A stretch of DNA of 64,000 nucleotides from Streptomyces carpinensis (GTDB taxonomy: Bacteria > Actinomycetota > Actinomycetes > Streptomycetales > Streptomycetaceae). The notes under the pieces are model-generated. The model did no database searches and was not told the DNA's origin. It worked only from the letters and a program-made list of their open reading frames with translations. This document shows positions 34,462-42,981 of this stretch, one piece after another (positions within the stretch are counted from its first letter, which is position 1; each line of letters opens with the position of its first letter). The stretch covers positions 1 to 64,000 of the forward strand of contig NZ_MUBM01000266.1 of the NCBI RefSeq assembly GCF_002154505.1, in the 5' to 3' direction. A program made the translations under genes and the position numbers.

Positions 34462-35106
34462 TCAGGAAGGGAAGCCGTAGCGCCCCTGCAGCCGGACGAA
34501 ATGCGCGGGCGTGAGGATCCGCCCGGAGTCCAGTCCCGTCGCCGTGCGCAGGAAGGAGACCACCTGTTCCCGGCCGCCCGGCCCGATGGGCTGTACCAGG
34601 CGGCCGCCGACGCGCAGTTGTTCGGCCAGCGGCGCGGGTACCTCCGGAAACGCGGCGGACACGATGACCGCGTCGTACGGGGCGCGGTCCGGCACTCCGC
34701 CGCTGCCGTCCCCGATGCGCGGCTCGACGTTCCCGACCCCCTGCCGGGCGAGGTTGCGCCGTGCCTGCGCTGCGATGTCCGGCCGCATCTCTATGGTCAC
34801 CACGTCGGCGGCCACCCTGGCCAGTAGCGCGGTCTGGAAGCCGAGACCGGTACCGATCTCCAGGACGTGCTCGTACCCGCTCAGACCGAGGCCCTCGATC
34901 ATCATGGCTGAAAGCGAGGGTTGCGTGGTCACCTGCGCGTGCCCGATCGGAATAGGTACGTCGCGGTAGGCATCCGATCGGTACCCGGTGGGGACGAATG
35001 CCGCCCGGGGCGTCGCTCGTACGGCCTGGAGCAGACGCTCGTCGCTGATGCCGGCCTCTCGGACGGCCCTCACGAGGTCCTCGGGTGCAGGGGCGGCTTC
35101 GATCAT
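34462..35106 (-). CDS. pcm: Protein-L-isoaspartate O-methyltransferase
   Basis: A 214-residue class I SAM methyltransferase of the PCMT family, which methylates L-isoaspartyl residues in damaged proteins to start their repair. Seen: FVPTGYRSDAYRDVPIPIGHAQVTTQPSLSAMMIE (PCMT-specific region with the substrate-facing TxSxP-like motif), SAM motif I LEIGTGLGFQTALLA, VVTIEMRPDIA (motif Post I), and YDAVIVSAAFPEVPAPLAEQLRVGGRLVQPIG. The length is normal. It stands alone between the FG-GAP gene and the site-2 protease gene, both on the same strand but more than 200 nt away. Confidence 0.9.
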   Translation of the reverse strand: MIEAAPAPEDLVRAVREAGISDERLLQAVRATPRAAFVPTGYRSDAYRDVPIPIGHAQVTTQPSLSAMMIEGLGLSGYEHVLEIGTGLGFQTALLARVAADVVTIEMRPDIAAQARRNLARQGVGNVEPRIGDGSGGVPDRAPYDAVIVSAAFPEVPAPLAEQLRVGGRLVQPIGPGGREQVVSFLRTATGLDSGRILTPAHFVRLQGRYGFPS

Positions 35107-35323
35107 GTCCGCTGCTCTCCGTGCGATGGCCGGAGGGTGAGTGTGCCGTCGGGCTCACCATCGACGACGTCCCGGCCCTGGACGGCCCTGTTCCCGGACA
35201 TTCTCCCACGCCCGCAGCGGGCACGAGGTGCATCCCGATGCGCTCACGGGGTGGGCTCAGGGAGCCATGCTGACCGTCCTCACATGTGCTGGTCCGGATT
35301 CTCCGACCGCGGCGTTCCCTCCT

Positions 35324-36463
35324 TCACTCAGGGGGCTCGCTGTGAGCCGACGGTTCCCGGGAGCGCCGGCGAGACCGGTCGATGTCGTGCGCCGTGATGA
35401 TCCCGCCGAGCCGGCCGTCATCCATGACCAGGATGGGCAGCCCGCCCTCGGCGCCAAGGCGCTCCAGGACGGAGTTCAGCGGCTCGTCCGGTGTGGCGAG
35501 TGTGCACCGGGACAGCGGGGTTGCCACGTCCCGTGCACGCAGCCACTCCCGCTGCCCGGGCGGCACGGCGACCAGTCGGCGCAGCCGCACGACGCCGCTG
35601 GGGTGGCCGTCGAAGTCCAGCACCGGCAGCACCGCGTGACCGGATTGGCCGGCCACCTCGGACAGGAAGCGGCCTACAGTCACCCAGTCCGGTCCGGTGA
35701 CGACCGGCGTGGTCATCGCCTGGCCCACCTGCACGCCACGCAGGGCCGTGACCAGCTCGGCCCACCGCCGTTCGGCCGCGGAGGTACCGGACACGAACAG
35801 GCCGATGACCATCAGCCACAGTCCACCGGTCATGCCCCTCAAGAAGACCAGCCACCCCACCGCGGCCAGAGCCATGCCCATGACCTGCCCGCTGCGCCCG
35901 GCCGCCCGCTGGGCCCGCTCGCGGTCGCCCGTACGCCACCAGACCACGGCCTGAAGCAGCCGCCCTCCGTCCAAGGGTGCGGCGGGCAGCAGGTTGAAGA
36001 CACCCAGCAGCAGGTTCGTGCCCCCGAGCCAGGCCAGTACGGCAACCGGGACTCGCCATCTCAGCGTCGTCTCCACCCCGGCCGCCGCGCCCAGCGAGAT
36101 ACCGCCGAGCAGCAGGCTGGCGACCGGCCCGCTGACGGCGACGCTGAACGCCGTCCGGGCGGTTGTCGGCCGATCCATCCGGGTCAGCCCACCCAGCGCC
36201 CACAGCGTCACATCCCGCACGGAGATCCCGGCCCTGCCGGCCATCAGTGCATGCGCTGCCTCATGCACCACCAGACTCGCCAGCAACAGCAGGGCACCGA
36301 CGACGCCGGCGACCGCGTACACCGCTGCCGCCAGGCCCGGCGCATAGCCGGGCAGCGTCCAGACGGCCAGGCTGTACGCGAAGAAGAGCAGGACGAGCGG
36401 CACGCTCCAGTGAGCCCGAATCGCCAGTCCTCGAATGCTTCCGAGCCGGATCGAACCCTTCAT
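35324..36463 (-). CDS. Site-2 protease (M50) with CBS domains
   Basis: A 379-residue intramembrane zinc metalloprotease of the SpoIVFB/Rip3 type. The first half is membrane: HWSVPLVLLFFAYSLAVW, the zinc helix with HEAAH (SLVVHEAAHALMA), and the third ligand in LLPAAPLDGGRLLQA (the N-P-D-G element reads P-L-D-G). The C-terminal half holds two CBS domains (about 235-355; MTTPVVTGPDWVTVGRF, LPILVMDDGRLGGIITAHDI). Such proteins cleave membrane anti-sigma factors, and CBS pairs sense adenine nucleotides. The start was set at the ATG at 36463 (MKGSIRLGSIRG); ATG at 36469 and an ORF up to 36580 are possible. Confidence 0.9.
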   Translation of the reverse strand: MKGSIRLGSIRGLAIRAHWSVPLVLLFFAYSLAVWTLPGYAPGLAAAVYAVAGVVGALLLLASLVVHEAAHALMAGRAGISVRDVTLWALGGLTRMDRPTTARTAFSVAVSGPVASLLLGGISLGAAAGVETTLRWRVPVAVLAWLGGTNLLLGVFNLLPAAPLDGGRLLQAVVWWRTGDRERAQRAAGRSGQVMGMALAAVGWLVFLRGMTGGLWLMVIGLFVSGTSAAERRWAELVTALRGVQVGQAMTTPVVTGPDWVTVGRFLSEVAGQSGHAVLPVLDFDGHPSGVVRLRRLVAVPPGQREWLRARDVATPLSRCTLATPDEPLNSVLERLGAEGGLPILVMDDGRLGGIITAHDIDRSRRRSREPSAHSEPPE

Positions 36464-36630
36464 CCCCATCACCGCCGCCAGGTCACACCCCCTTTCTCCA
36501 TGGTCCGCCACAGACGCCACGAGAGGAAACATTCGACGACGAATTCGGAGAACCCGATCACTCTCCGCTGACCAACTCATGGGCCCTGAATGTCACTCGT
36601 TCTTTCCGGCGCCCGCCGGCCGCGGAGGTG

Positions 36631-36996
36631 ATGCCTTACGGAGAAATGCGTGCGCTGCCGGTCGGATCAATGGAAAATCTCCTGAGCGCTATCGGTGAGC
36701 AAGCCATCCAGGGGCTGTCTGCGCGGCATCGCTCCGGACGGCAGGCGGACCACGCCCAGCGCAATGCCGCGCAGGCCGCCGCAGTGGCCCGCGCGGAGCG
36801 GCGCAAGCGCGAGGCGGTGGCCGTCCGGCTCGGCCGAGCGTGGCCTACCCGGAGCGCCACGGGCCTGCCACAGTCACCAGGCTTGACCCTCGGCGCTCAG
36901 GCGAGCCGGCCCGCGCCGGTCAGTAGCGCTGCGGCGATCACCGTTGCCGTCAGACGCGCGACCATCGAGGTCCGATCCCAAACCGCGCTCTTGTGA
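36631..36996 (+). CDS. Small basic protein, unknown
   Basis: A 121-residue reading frame with a good ribosome-binding site (GGAGGT about 5 nt before the ATG at 36631). The N-terminal half is helical with many Gln/His (NLLSAIGEQAIQGLSARH), the middle is Arg/Ala-rich (AAVARAERRKREAVAVRLG), and the rest is Ala/Ser/Pro-rich without known motifs. I do not recognise it. It is divergent from the site-2 protease gene. Real translation is plausible, mainly from the ribosome-binding site and the composition of the first 75 residues; the C-terminal half could be read-through into non-coding DNA. Confidence 0.4.
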   Translation: MPYGEMRALPVGSMENLLSAIGEQAIQGLSARHRSGRQADHAQRNAAQAAAVARAERRKREAVAVRLGRAWPTRSATGLPQSPGLTLGAQASRPAPVSSAAAITVAVRRATIEVRSQTALL

Positions 36997-37801
36997 TGGA
37001 CGGCGCCTCATCCCGCTGCGACGACGGGAGCCGGTGAGTCGGCAGCGGAGGCCGGACGGAAGCGAATGTTCCAGCTACTGCATTCCTCCGGCCGCGATTC
37101 TTGTCCGTCATCATCGCCGGCGTCCTGAAGAATGGTTACTTGTACCAAACACGGGAAATCGGTCTCCGGACTCTGGCACGCCCTTGACGCCGAAGCCCCC
37201 GAACCAGCCGAACCCGCCGAACGGCTTCTGCCTGCCATGGAGAAAAGCCCCCCACCCGCTCCCAGGAGAAGCAGCAGCGGACCGTTGTCCTGTCGTGGAT
37301 TCACACTCGCGCTCCCGCCACCGCGCGGAGGGCGTCTCGGCGCCGTGTCCGGTGTCCGTGCGGCCGGCGTGGCGGCGTTCCCGACGTTCGGCTGCGACAG
37401 CTACACCTCGGATGTCTGCACGGTGAGGTGAGGCACTGGGCGATCGGCCTGCTCCACCGGGGCCGGACCGGGCCAACGACTCCTACCCGTCCCGGCGTTG
37501 GCCCGTCGCAGGCTTCGTCCGGAGCGGACCTCCAAGGGGCGACTCGTGGACGCCCCTCGCGCGGCGGGGAACGCCAGGAGAGTCCGGATTCAGCCGGTTG
37601 GCGGAGCGCTTCCCGGTCGCAGTGAGAGCCGGTCCTCTAGGGCTGACTGCATTCGACCACCTGCGGACCCGCATGCCGCCGGGTGCAGCGGCTCCCGTTG
37701 GCGCGGTCGACACGAGCGCGTTCGCCTGCTCCCCGGAGGCGGCCATCGGATTGCGGCGGGAGCGGCGTCCGCTTAGCTTCAGGGCGTCGGATTCTCCCGA
37801 T
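36997..37801. other. About 800 bp without a recognisable gene
   Basis: The base composition is lower in GC around 37070-37150 than in the neighbours. No frame shows a family or convincing start. It probably holds the promoter of the glutamine-rich gene pair. Confidence 0.45.
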
Positions 37802-37831
37802 AAAGCCAACATCCACATGTATGTCGGCTTT
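37802..37831 (+). promoter_or_regulatory. Inverted repeat before the glutamine-rich gene
   Basis: AAAGCCAACAT and ATGTCGGCTTT (10 of 11 pairs) around an 8-nt loop, 24 nt upstream of the ATG at 37856. It could be an operator or a 5'-UTR hairpin controlling translation of the pair that follows. Confidence 0.5.
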
Positions 37832-37855
37832 CTCATGGCATCGAATGGAGCATTC

Positions 37856-38329
37856 ATGTCGGTGATGACCGGTACCCAACCCATGCAGCAGTTCGGCCAG
37901 CAGGCCGGCGGCCAGCAGCAGATCACTCAGGTGGTCCAGCAGGCGATCCAGCAGGCCTGTCAGCAGGCGAGCCAGCAGATCGCGCAGCGCATGCAGCAGA
38001 CGCTGCAGCAGATCCAGCAGGTCCAGCAGCAGCTGCAGCAGCAGGGCATGGCCCACCAGGCTCACCCGTACCTCGCCGTCGCGCTGCACCACACGCTGCA
38101 CGAGGGCATCCGGCACTCGGTGGAGCAGTCGGTGCAGCAGGCGCTGCCGATCGCGATCGTGACGCTGCTCCAGCAGAGCCAGCAGGGCCAGGGTCAGCAG
38201 GGTCAGCAGGGTCAGCAGCCGTGGGGTGGCGGGTACGGCCCGCAGTCGTTCGGTCAGCAGTTCCCGCAGTACCAGCAGCCGGGCTTCGGCTTCGGTCAGA
38301 TGGGCGGCCAGCCGTTCGGCATGAGCTGA
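37856..38329 (+). CDS. Glutamine-rich, prion-like coiled-coil protein
   Basis: A 157-residue cytoplasmic protein (no signal peptide) in which Gln is by far the commonest residue. Residues 1-65 form an amphipathic heptad pattern (ITQVVQQAIQQACQQASQQI, QRMQQTLQQIQQVQQQLQQQ), likely a coiled coil. Residues 66-105 are a less biased helical segment with many His (HPYLAVALHHTLHEGIRHSV). Residues 107-157 are low-complexity G/Q/F/P (QGQQGQQGQQPWGGGYG, QQPGFGFGQMGGQPFGMS), like prion or condensate-forming tails. No family recognised. The ribosome-binding site is TGGAG; a longer start at 37817 is possible. It is 127 nt ahead of a catalytically dead subtilisin-fold gene on the same strand; the pair may form one system. 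Confidence 0.8.
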   Translation: MSVMTGTQPMQQFGQQAGGQQQITQVVQQAIQQACQQASQQIAQRMQQTLQQIQQVQQQLQQQGMAHQAHPYLAVALHHTLHEGIRHSVEQSVQQALPIAIVTLLQQSQQGQGQQGQQGQQPWGGGYGPQSFGQQFPQYQQPGFGFGQMGGQPFGMS

Positions 38330-38456
38330 CATACGGCGGCGCGCGATGCGGTGTGTCCAGGAGTTGGGTCCCGGGCGCACCGCATCACCGTGGAAGCGCA
38401 AGCCGCCCGTCACCGGATCAGGAGCAGAGAACTCAGGCGTGGTGAAGGTGGATGTA

Positions 38457-40193
38457 ATGGTCAAGGAAAGGCCTGCAAACAACCGCGAGAGCGGGTCCGG
38501 GGGCGCGGGAGCCGGCGGACCGGGCGCCGAGGGCAAAGAAGCGGGGCCACGCAGAAAGGACACGCCGTCGCCGATCACGGTGCAGCCGCGCCGGTCGAGG
38601 TACATGGTGACACCGCTGCCGCAGTATCTTCTTCCGCCGGGGGTTCCCGGACTCGACATGGATGCCGTGTGTGACCGGCTGGACCGGATGCCCGAGGTCA
38701 CAGTGGTCCGCCGACTCCGGCCGTCGGCGAAGCTCCAGTCGGCGGGGCTCGATCCCTCCTGCCCGGAGGTCGTGGTCGTCGAGGCCGCCGAGGCCCAGGT
38801 ACCGGCCATGCGAACGCCGAACGTGCACATCGAACCGGACCTGCCGCTGTCGGGAACCGTACCGGCCGCCTCGCAGGCCTCCGGCATGCCGCCACTGCGT
38901 GATCCGGGGCTGGTCATGCCCCTGGAACAACCCGTGAAGCTCGCGCTGCGCGTCTGCGGACCGGATGGCGAACCCCTGGCCGGCGCCGCGGTCTTCCTGA
39001 TCGGGGCGGCCTGGCCGAGCCAGGGCGTCACCGGGGCCGACGGGACGGCCACCGTCACCCTGGCGACAGAGACCGAACGGTCCATCCAGTCCCTGTACGT
39101 CCGGCCCACGGGCGGCTACGCGGATCGCTGGATCCATCGTCCCGACCTGTCGGCGACCCAGGAGAACCTCGTCACTGTCACCCCGTTGTCCCAGGTCTAT
39201 CCGGAACTGGAGCAGCGGCAGCAGTACGGCTGGGGTCAGCAGGCCATGAGACTGGATCGGCTGCCGCCGACATTCCGCGCCTTCGGCGTGCGGATCGCGG
39301 TCATCGGTTCGGGCGTCAGTGCCGAGCACCCCGATCTGAAGCAACGGGTGCGCTCGGGTGCCGACTTCGTGCGCGGCACGGACGACGGCTGGGCGCACGA
39401 CGCGGTGGGCAGCGGCACCCACGCGGCGGGCGTCATCGCCGGGGCCGACACCGGCAAGGGCGTCATCGGCATCGCGGTCGATGCCGAGATCGAGGCCTGT
39501 CAGGTGCTGCAGGACGGCCATTTCAGTGACCTGATCGCCGCCTTGGACCACTGCATCGAGCGAGAGGTCGACATCGCCCACATCGCGGTCGCGACCCCGT
39601 ACACCTCGGCGCTGGTCGCCCGCAAACTCGCCGACGCCAATGCCATGGGCATCGCCTGCGTCGCCCCGGCGGGCGACATCGGCGGACCCGTCGCCTTCCC
39701 CGGCTCGCTGCCCACGGTCTTCACCGTCGGCGCGCTGGGAATCTACGGTTCATACCCGCCCGACACCTCCCAGGCGACCCACGCCGGAACGCCGTTGACC
39801 CCGGACGGGCTCTTCGCCGCACCCTTCAGCGGTTACGGCCCTGGTGTGGATGCGGTCGCCCCCGGCGTGGCCGTCCTCTCCTGCGCTCCGGAAGGCGGCT
39901 ACACGGCCCTTGACGGCACCGGCACGGCCTCCGCCCACGTGGCCGGCCTTGCCGCGCTCGTCCTCGCCCACCACGAGGACTTCCACGGCCAGTTGCTGCC
40001 CCGCGGACCCGGCCGCGTGCAGCATCTGTTCGGGATCATCGCCGCCAGTTGCCGCCAACTGGCGGCTCCGGGGACCCTGGAGGCCGCCCGTGTGGGACGC
40101 GGCCTGCCCGATGCTCTCGTCGCCCTCGGCCTGGCCCCCGGAGTTCAGCTCCCTCCAGCCATGTTGCCCTACACGGCGTCCATGGCCGGCTAG
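38457..40193 (+). CDS. Subtilisin-fold (S8) pseudoprotease
   Basis: A 578-residue protein, no signal peptide. Order: Gly/Pro-rich disordered start (1-45), an inhibitor-I9-like prodomain with LDMDAVCDRLDRMPEVTVV (about 50-130), a beta-sandwich of carboxypeptidase-regulatory type (about 160-230; VKLALRVCGPDGEPLAGAAV), then a subtilisin-like domain (about 265-560). The catalytic positions are lost: IAVIGSGVSAEHPDL has Gly284 for Asp (IDTG in active enzymes), PAGDIGG has Asp407 for the oxyanion Asn, and LDGTGTASAHVAGLAAL has Gly489 for the nucleophilic Ser (GTSMASPH). Only His322 (GSGTHAAG) remains. The fold motifs are otherwise well kept, so it is not decaying; a binding or scaffold role is more likely than proteolysis. 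The ribosome-binding site AAGGTGG precedes the ATG at 38457. It follows the Gln-rich gene and ends at a hairpin. Confidence 0.88.
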   Translation: MVKERPANNRESGSGGAGAGGPGAEGKEAGPRRKDTPSPITVQPRRSRYMVTPLPQYLLPPGVPGLDMDAVCDRLDRMPEVTVVRRLRPSAKLQSAGLDPSCPEVVVVEAAEAQVPAMRTPNVHIEPDLPLSGTVPAASQASGMPPLRDPGLVMPLEQPVKLALRVCGPDGEPLAGAAVFLIGAAWPSQGVTGADGTATVTLATETERSIQSLYVRPTGGYADRWIHRPDLSATQENLVTVTPLSQVYPELEQRQQYGWGQQAMRLDRLPPTFRAFGVRIAVIGSGVSAEHPDLKQRVRSGADFVRGTDDGWAHDAVGSGTHAAGVIAGADTGKGVIGIAVDAEIEACQVLQDGHFSDLIAALDHCIEREVDIAHIAVATPYTSALVARKLADANAMGIACVAPAGDIGGPVAFPGSLPTVFTVGALGIYGSYPPDTSQATHAGTPLTPDGLFAAPFSGYGPGVDAVAPGVAVLSCAPEGGYTALDGTGTASAHVAGLAALVLAHHEDFHGQLLPRGPGRVQHLFGIIAASCRQLAAPGTLEAARVGRGLPDALVALGLAPGVQLPPAMLPYTASMAG

Positions 40194-40220
40194 ACACCGA
40201 TACGCGGCACACTCACGCAG

Positions 40221-40251
40221 CGGCACCCGCCTCACGATGACGCGGGTGCCG
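40221..40251 (+). terminator. Hairpin after the pseudoprotease gene
   Basis: CGGCACCCGC and GCGGGTGCCG, 10-bp perfect arms with an 11-nt loop, starting 28 nt after the stop at 40193. Confidence 0.7.
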
Positions 40252-40265
40252 TCGCCGCGTGCCTT

Positions 40266-40556
40266 TCATCCGGTGAGGGGCACGTCAGCGACGTACGTCC
40301 GCACCGTCAGGGGGACGTGTGCAAAGCGGCGAGGCGGTCCGGCGGAACCGCCGGTGAGGATCGGGTACGGCTGGGCGGCGACGCCGAAGACGTCCGGTGA
40401 GCGCAGGTGGCCGTCCCCCTGCGGACGCCCCGTGTCGACGCCGCCCGCCTCGACACAGTGCCCGATCCAGGAATCCCACAGGCGCCCGGTGGCCCAAGGG
40501 CTGCCGGAGAAGTGGTTGAACCCGCCGTGGTTCTCAGCCGGACCTGTGTGTCGCAC
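40266..40556 (-). CDS. Hypothetical 96-residue protein or gene fragment
   Basis: A minus-strand frame from GTG 40556 with strong GC-rich third positions and a protein-like sequence rich in Gly, His and Trp (NHGGFNHFSGSPWATGRLWD, WIGHCVEAGGVDTGRPQGD, AQPYPILTGGSAGPP). I do not recognise it; it could be the C-terminal fragment of a larger enzyme or a short gene. It overlaps the MFS gene end by 23 nt in another frame, and AGGAGAGGGG lies about 12 nt before the GTG. The codon bias makes real coding plausible. Confidence 0.4.
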   Translation of the reverse strand: MRHTGPAENHGGFNHFSGSPWATGRLWDSWIGHCVEAGGVDTGRPQGDGHLRSPDVFGVAAQPYPILTGGSAGPPRRFAHVPLTVRTYVADVPLTG

Positions 40557-41808
40557 GATGAACCGGGCCCCTCTCCTGGGCCGCTGTGGACTCGGGTCCA
40601 GGCCGTCCCATCCGTCGCCCTCCTCCTCGCTGGGCGCTGCTCCTGCGCAGGGGCAGGAGTACCAGGACACCACCGACGAGTACCGCACCGAAGAAGACGC
40701 TGAACGCGGTGGCGCCCGTGAGGAGTCCCGCCATCAGTCCGTGGCCGGTGACGACCCATCCGAGCCCCGGAGCTCCGACGCCCTGGGCGACGTAGCCGAC
40801 GAGGTAGCCGCCGGAGACCATGCTCGCGCGGTGATGCGGTGCCGCGTGCCTGCTGAGCACGGTGAGGCCACCGGCGAAGTCGAAGGCGTAGGCCGCACCC
40901 GCGCACGCCGATGCGAGAAAGAAGATCACCATGGAGTGCGTGGCACCGGTGACGACGAACAGCCACGCCGCGGCGCTTGATCCCACCGCGCCGAGCGTGA
41001 CGAGGACCCACACCTCCAATCGCCGGGCCAGAAGTGCGTTGACGGCGATGGAGACGGCGAAGACGGACAGGAGCGAACCTGTGACCAGGGCGTTGGTCGA
41101 GCCGGCCAGCTGATGTGCGATCTTCGCGCCGAGCGGCAGGACGATGGCGCCGAGAAGGAACGACGATGCGAAGGCGATCGAGCCTGCGGCGAAGACCACA
41201 CGATTGCCACGGGGGATGACGATGGTGCGCACGCGCCACGGTTCCGCCGTCTCCTCGGCGGTGTGGTGAGGCATGGCCATGACGAAGCAGGCGACCACTG
41301 CGATCGCTGCGGCCAGCACGAGGAAGTTGAGGCGCAGCGGATACGGGCCGTACTCGGTCAGGGCGCCTCCCACCACCATCGCGAGGGCGATCCCGAGGGC
41401 GGAGACGGCAGTGCCGATCGCGCCGGCGCGCTTCTCCTGGCCGCGCGGGCCGAACTCGACCATGGCGACGCTCGCCGGGCTGAGCGACAGGCCGACACCC
41501 AGGCCCATGAACACCCGCCCGGCCAGAAGCCAGGTCACGTCGGTCGCCAGAACGAAAAGCAGCACACCGATCAGCTCGGCCGCCAGGCCGAGCAGCATCG
41601 CGGTACGCCTCCCGATGTGGTCGGAAAGGTCGCCGAAGACGACGAGGACGGGGATCAGGGCGATCGGATAGGCGGCGAAGATCCAGGTCACCGTAGTCGT
41701 CGACAGGTGCCAGTCGGCCTGGTAGAGCGGGTAGGTCATCGTGGGACAAGCGCTGGTCCACAGGGCCAGCGCGACCACGGCGCCGGCCGTCCAGAAGTTG
41801 GCACGCAT
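40534..41808 (-). CDS. MFS transporter
   Basis: A 424-residue major facilitator with about 12 hydrophobic segments. MFS motif A sits in the 2-3 loop (GDLSDHIGRRTAMLLG) and LLAGRVFMGLGVGLSLSPASVAMVE is a motif B/C-like segment of helix 4-5 with the GxxxGP-type turn weakened. The C-terminus is a charged, disordered tail. Likely a drug or metabolite exporter of the DHA1 kind (inference). The start was set at the ATG at 41808 (MRANFWTAG); a TTG at 41883 gives 25 more residues but would run into the operator repeats. It is divergent from an HxlR regulator. Confidence 0.85.
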   Translation of the reverse strand: MRANFWTAGAVVALALWTSACPTMTYPLYQADWHLSTTTVTWIFAAYPIALIPVLVVFGDLSDHIGRRTAMLLGLAAELIGVLLFVLATDVTWLLAGRVFMGLGVGLSLSPASVAMVEFGPRGQEKRAGAIGTAVSALGIALAMVVGGALTEYGPYPLRLNFLVLAAAIAVVACFVMAMPHHTAEETAEPWRVRTIVIPRGNRVVFAAGSIAFASSFLLGAIVLPLGAKIAHQLAGSTNALVTGSLLSVFAVSIAVNALLARRLEVWVLVTLGAVGSSAAAWLFVVTGATHSMVIFFLASACAGAAYAFDFAGGLTVLSRHAAPHHRASMVSGGYLVGYVAQGVGAPGLGWVVTGHGLMAGLLTGATAFSVFFGAVLVGGVLVLLPLRRSSAQRGGGRRMGRPGPESTAAQERGPVHRATHRSG

Positions 41809-41865
41809 ACGTGGAGAGGGCACGGGGGCTCCAGGTTCGAGGGAGCGCGTCGATCGACCGCGCAG

Positions 41866-41913
41866 CTGAGTAGTCACGAGCAACTTAGCACCTGAGTAGC
41901 TGCCCGCAACTCA
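41866..41913. promoter_or_regulatory. Two tandem HxlR operator-like boxes
   Basis: CTGAGTAG-N6-GCAACTYA occurs twice, 26 bp apart (41866-41887 and 41892-41913), in the divergent MFS/HxlR promoter. Each box is an imperfect palindrome (GAGTAGC and GCAACTC). The spacing of about 2.5 turns suits cooperative dimer binding. Confidence 0.6.
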
Positions 41914-41930
41914 TCCGGTAGGCTGGCGGC

Positions 41931-42386
41931 ATGCCCAAGACCCTCGGCAAGGACTCGACCTGCTCTATCGCGCGCAGCCTGGAGGTCGTCGGAGACACCT
42001 GGACCCTGCTCATCGTTCGGGAGGCGATGGTCGCGGGGTACACGCGCTTCCAGGAGTTCCGGGACGCCCTCGGGATCGCACCCAACATCCTGACCAAGCG
42101 GTTGGCGCTGCTCCTCGATGAGGGACTGATGGTGCGGCGCACATACCAGGAGCCCGGTTGTCGGGCTCGCGAGGAGTACGCACTGACGGAGGCCGGACGA
42201 AGTCTCAGTCTCGTCATCGCGGCGCTCGGGGAATGGGGTCGCACGCACCGCCCCCACCCCGGCGGGACCACCCCCGAATTCCTGGTCGAGGAGTCGGAGA
42301 CGCCCGCCCAGCTGGCCTTCGTCACGTCTGACGGTGCTCATGTCCCGCCCGAGCGGCTCGTGGCTCGACGAACCCCCGACCGCTGA
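41931..42386 (+). CDS. HxlR-family transcriptional regulator
   Basis: A 151-residue winged-helix regulator of the HxlR (DUF24) family. Core: CSIARSLEVVGDTWTLLIVREAM (Cys at position 11, often redox- or ligand-sensing in this family), FQEFRDALGIAPNILTKRLALLLDEGLMVRR (wHTH) and EYALTEAGRSL. The C-terminal tail (about 110-151) is longer than usual. It is divergent from the MFS exporter gene and probably its regulator, acting on the two tandem boxes between them. Confidence 0.9.
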   Translation: MPKTLGKDSTCSIARSLEVVGDTWTLLIVREAMVAGYTRFQEFRDALGIAPNILTKRLALLLDEGLMVRRTYQEPGCRAREEYALTEAGRSLSLVIAALGEWGRTHRPHPGGTTPEFLVEESETPAQLAFVTSDGAHVPPERLVARRTPDR

Positions 42387-42981
42387 CCAGGGCAGGTCTC
42401 CGGCTCCGCACCCCACCAGCCAGGCGGTGCAGAGCCCGCCGCCTGCTCGGCTCCGGCGCGCTGTCGTGGCCGAGCGTTCGGGAATCCCGCCTGGTGCGGG
42501 GCGGACAGACGGACGGAAGCCCCGGCGGCCTCTGAAGGACCGCCGCGCGACTCGTGCCGTGCCGCGCTTCAGCGTGCGCCCGTTCCGGCCCGATCCACGT
42601 CACGCCGGCTGCAGCGCCGGGCTCATCGCGAACCAGCCGGCCTGGAGGGCTATCCGCAGACGCGTCGGCGTCCGCGGGACCGCACGAACAGCGCCACCTC
42701 GTCCTTCGCCACTGCCCGCGCGTCCCCAGGTGCGCAAGGCCGTGGTGCCACGTGCCGGCAACCAGTGCCCTCGACCACGGCGGCCCGGTCCAGGGCGCGG
42801 TCGCCCCGTGAGCCGGATGTGTCCCCGGCGGTGACGCTCGCCCGGGTGCCCGGGGGGTGACGCCGACACCGACCATGGCGTGCGCCACCCGTTCGCCCCG
42901 CCTATGGCGTGCGGCAACGCGGCGCGAGGGGCCTCGGCGGTGCCGTGCAGCCCGAGTCGCGCGTCTGCGGCGAGAGCGGTG
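42387..42981. other. About 600 bp without a gene
   Basis: Lies between the convergent HxlR and TetR genes. All open frames are Arg/Pro/Ala-rich without family features. Nothing else is visible here. Confidence 0.5.

Noticed and set aside
38035..38225. CAG-rich stretch considered as a microsatellite or CRISPR-like repeat
   Set aside because: It is the Gln codon run of an open reading frame with a ribosome-binding site; units have no constant length or spacers.
38457..40193. Active subtilisin-like protease
   Set aside because: Asp, oxyanion Asn and Ser positions are Gly284, Asp407 and Gly489, so peptide hydrolysis by the standard triad is not possible.
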